From Myxococcota bacterium (GTDB lineage: Bacteria > Myxococcota_C > UBA6777), in NCBI GenBank assembly GCA_963169055.1, contig CAUJFU010000061.1, positions 1 through 5,393 on the forward strand: a stretch of 5,393 nucleotides of DNA, read 5' to 3'. The position numbers and the translations under genes were made by a program. The stretch's first letter is position 1, and each line of letters begins with the position of its first letter. Shown one piece after another: positions 5,156 through 5,393 of this stretch. Below the pieces are notes generated by a model that was not told where the DNA came from, did no database searches, and worked only from the letters and a program-made list of their open reading frames with translations.

Positions 5156-5393
5156 ATGCAAGAACAGCCCACCCCCAAACCAGTCCCCACACGCTGCGCT
5201 GTACCCTCGAACGAACGAGCCTTCCACGCCGAGATCGAACCCCATCTGGCGAAACTTCGCCGCCAGATCGCACGCATCGCTCCTGTGGCTGCGGTCGAAG
5301 ACATCCTCCAAGAAACCTTGCTTTGCGCATGGCGCGCATGGTGTGTTCAAGCCCAACATCCCGATGGGATCGCCATCCAACGATGGGGAGCTT
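5156..5393 (+). CDS. ECF-family RNA polymerase sigma factor, N-terminal part (gene runs off the right edge)
   Basis: The frame from the ATG at 5156 is open to the window end (79 codons) and is preceded by AGGAG at 7-base spacing. After about 20 Pro-rich, poorly conserved residues it shows sigma region 2: 'FHAEIEPHLAKLRRQIARIA' (region 2.1-like helix), then 'VEDILQETLLCAWRAW' (50-65), which matches the 'AEDLVQETFLRAWR' core-binding helix of ECF sigma factors. The segment 'GIAIQRWGA' at the right edge is where the family usually continues with WL..I.rN of the -10-binding part. Region 4 and any anti-sigma gene lie beyond the window. The ECF-type promoter directly upstream supports the call. The protein would direct RNA polymerase core to a set of stress or envelope promoters; its signal cannot be told from this piece. 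Confidence 0.75.
   Translation, partial: MQEQPTPKPVPTRCAVPSNERAFHAEIEPHLAKLRRQIARIAPVAAVEDILQETLLCAWRAWCVQAQHPDGIAIQRWGA

Overview
The window (5,393 bases, moderately GC-rich by eye, dense genes with short gaps) looks like chromosomal DNA from a member of the Myxococcota or a near relative. The main reason is the C-terminus of the secreted glycoside hydrolase: an acidic Pro/Glu/Ser/Thr linker, then a Cys-x-Cys pair, one hydrophobic helix and a short Arg cluster. This is the layout of the MYXO-CTERM surface-sorting tag. The lineage is an inference from this tag and the overall style, not from a marker gene.

Layout from left to right. (1) The 3' end of a LysR-type regulator on the + strand (1-224). 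(2) A convergent gap holding copy A of a structured repeat of about 115 bp (280-393). (3) A stand-alone ParB-like CTP-domain/HTH protein on the - strand (419-1339). (4) A gap with a perfect 10-bp inverted repeat (1441-1469). (5) A large secreted, multidomain clan GH-A glycoside hydrolase on the - strand (1521-3824). (6) A divergent control region (3825-3986) with a perfect 8-bp inverted repeat. (7) An aldose 1-epimerase (mutarotase) family protein on the + strand (3987-4895). (8) Copy B of the same repeat (4918-5032). (9) An ECF-type promoter with an upstream A/T tract, leading to the 5' end of an ECF sigma-factor gene on the + strand (5156 to beyond the right edge).

How the genes may fit together: the exported hydrolase and the sugar mutarotase diverge from one short region and could form a small carbohydrate-use unit, but the substrate cannot be read from the sequence. 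The ParB-like protein has no ParA partner here and resembles the accessory ParB-like proteins of mobile elements more than a chromosome-partition ParB. The sigma factor may control itself through the GGAACTT / CGTC promoter in front of it.

The observation least explained by known genes is the two-copy repeat. Both copies lie just after a stop codon and in the same orientation relative to the upstream gene. They contain the same series of stem-loops, including a compensatory base-pair change, and end in the same GCGTTTTTC block. No complete new multi-gene defence or mobile system is evident.
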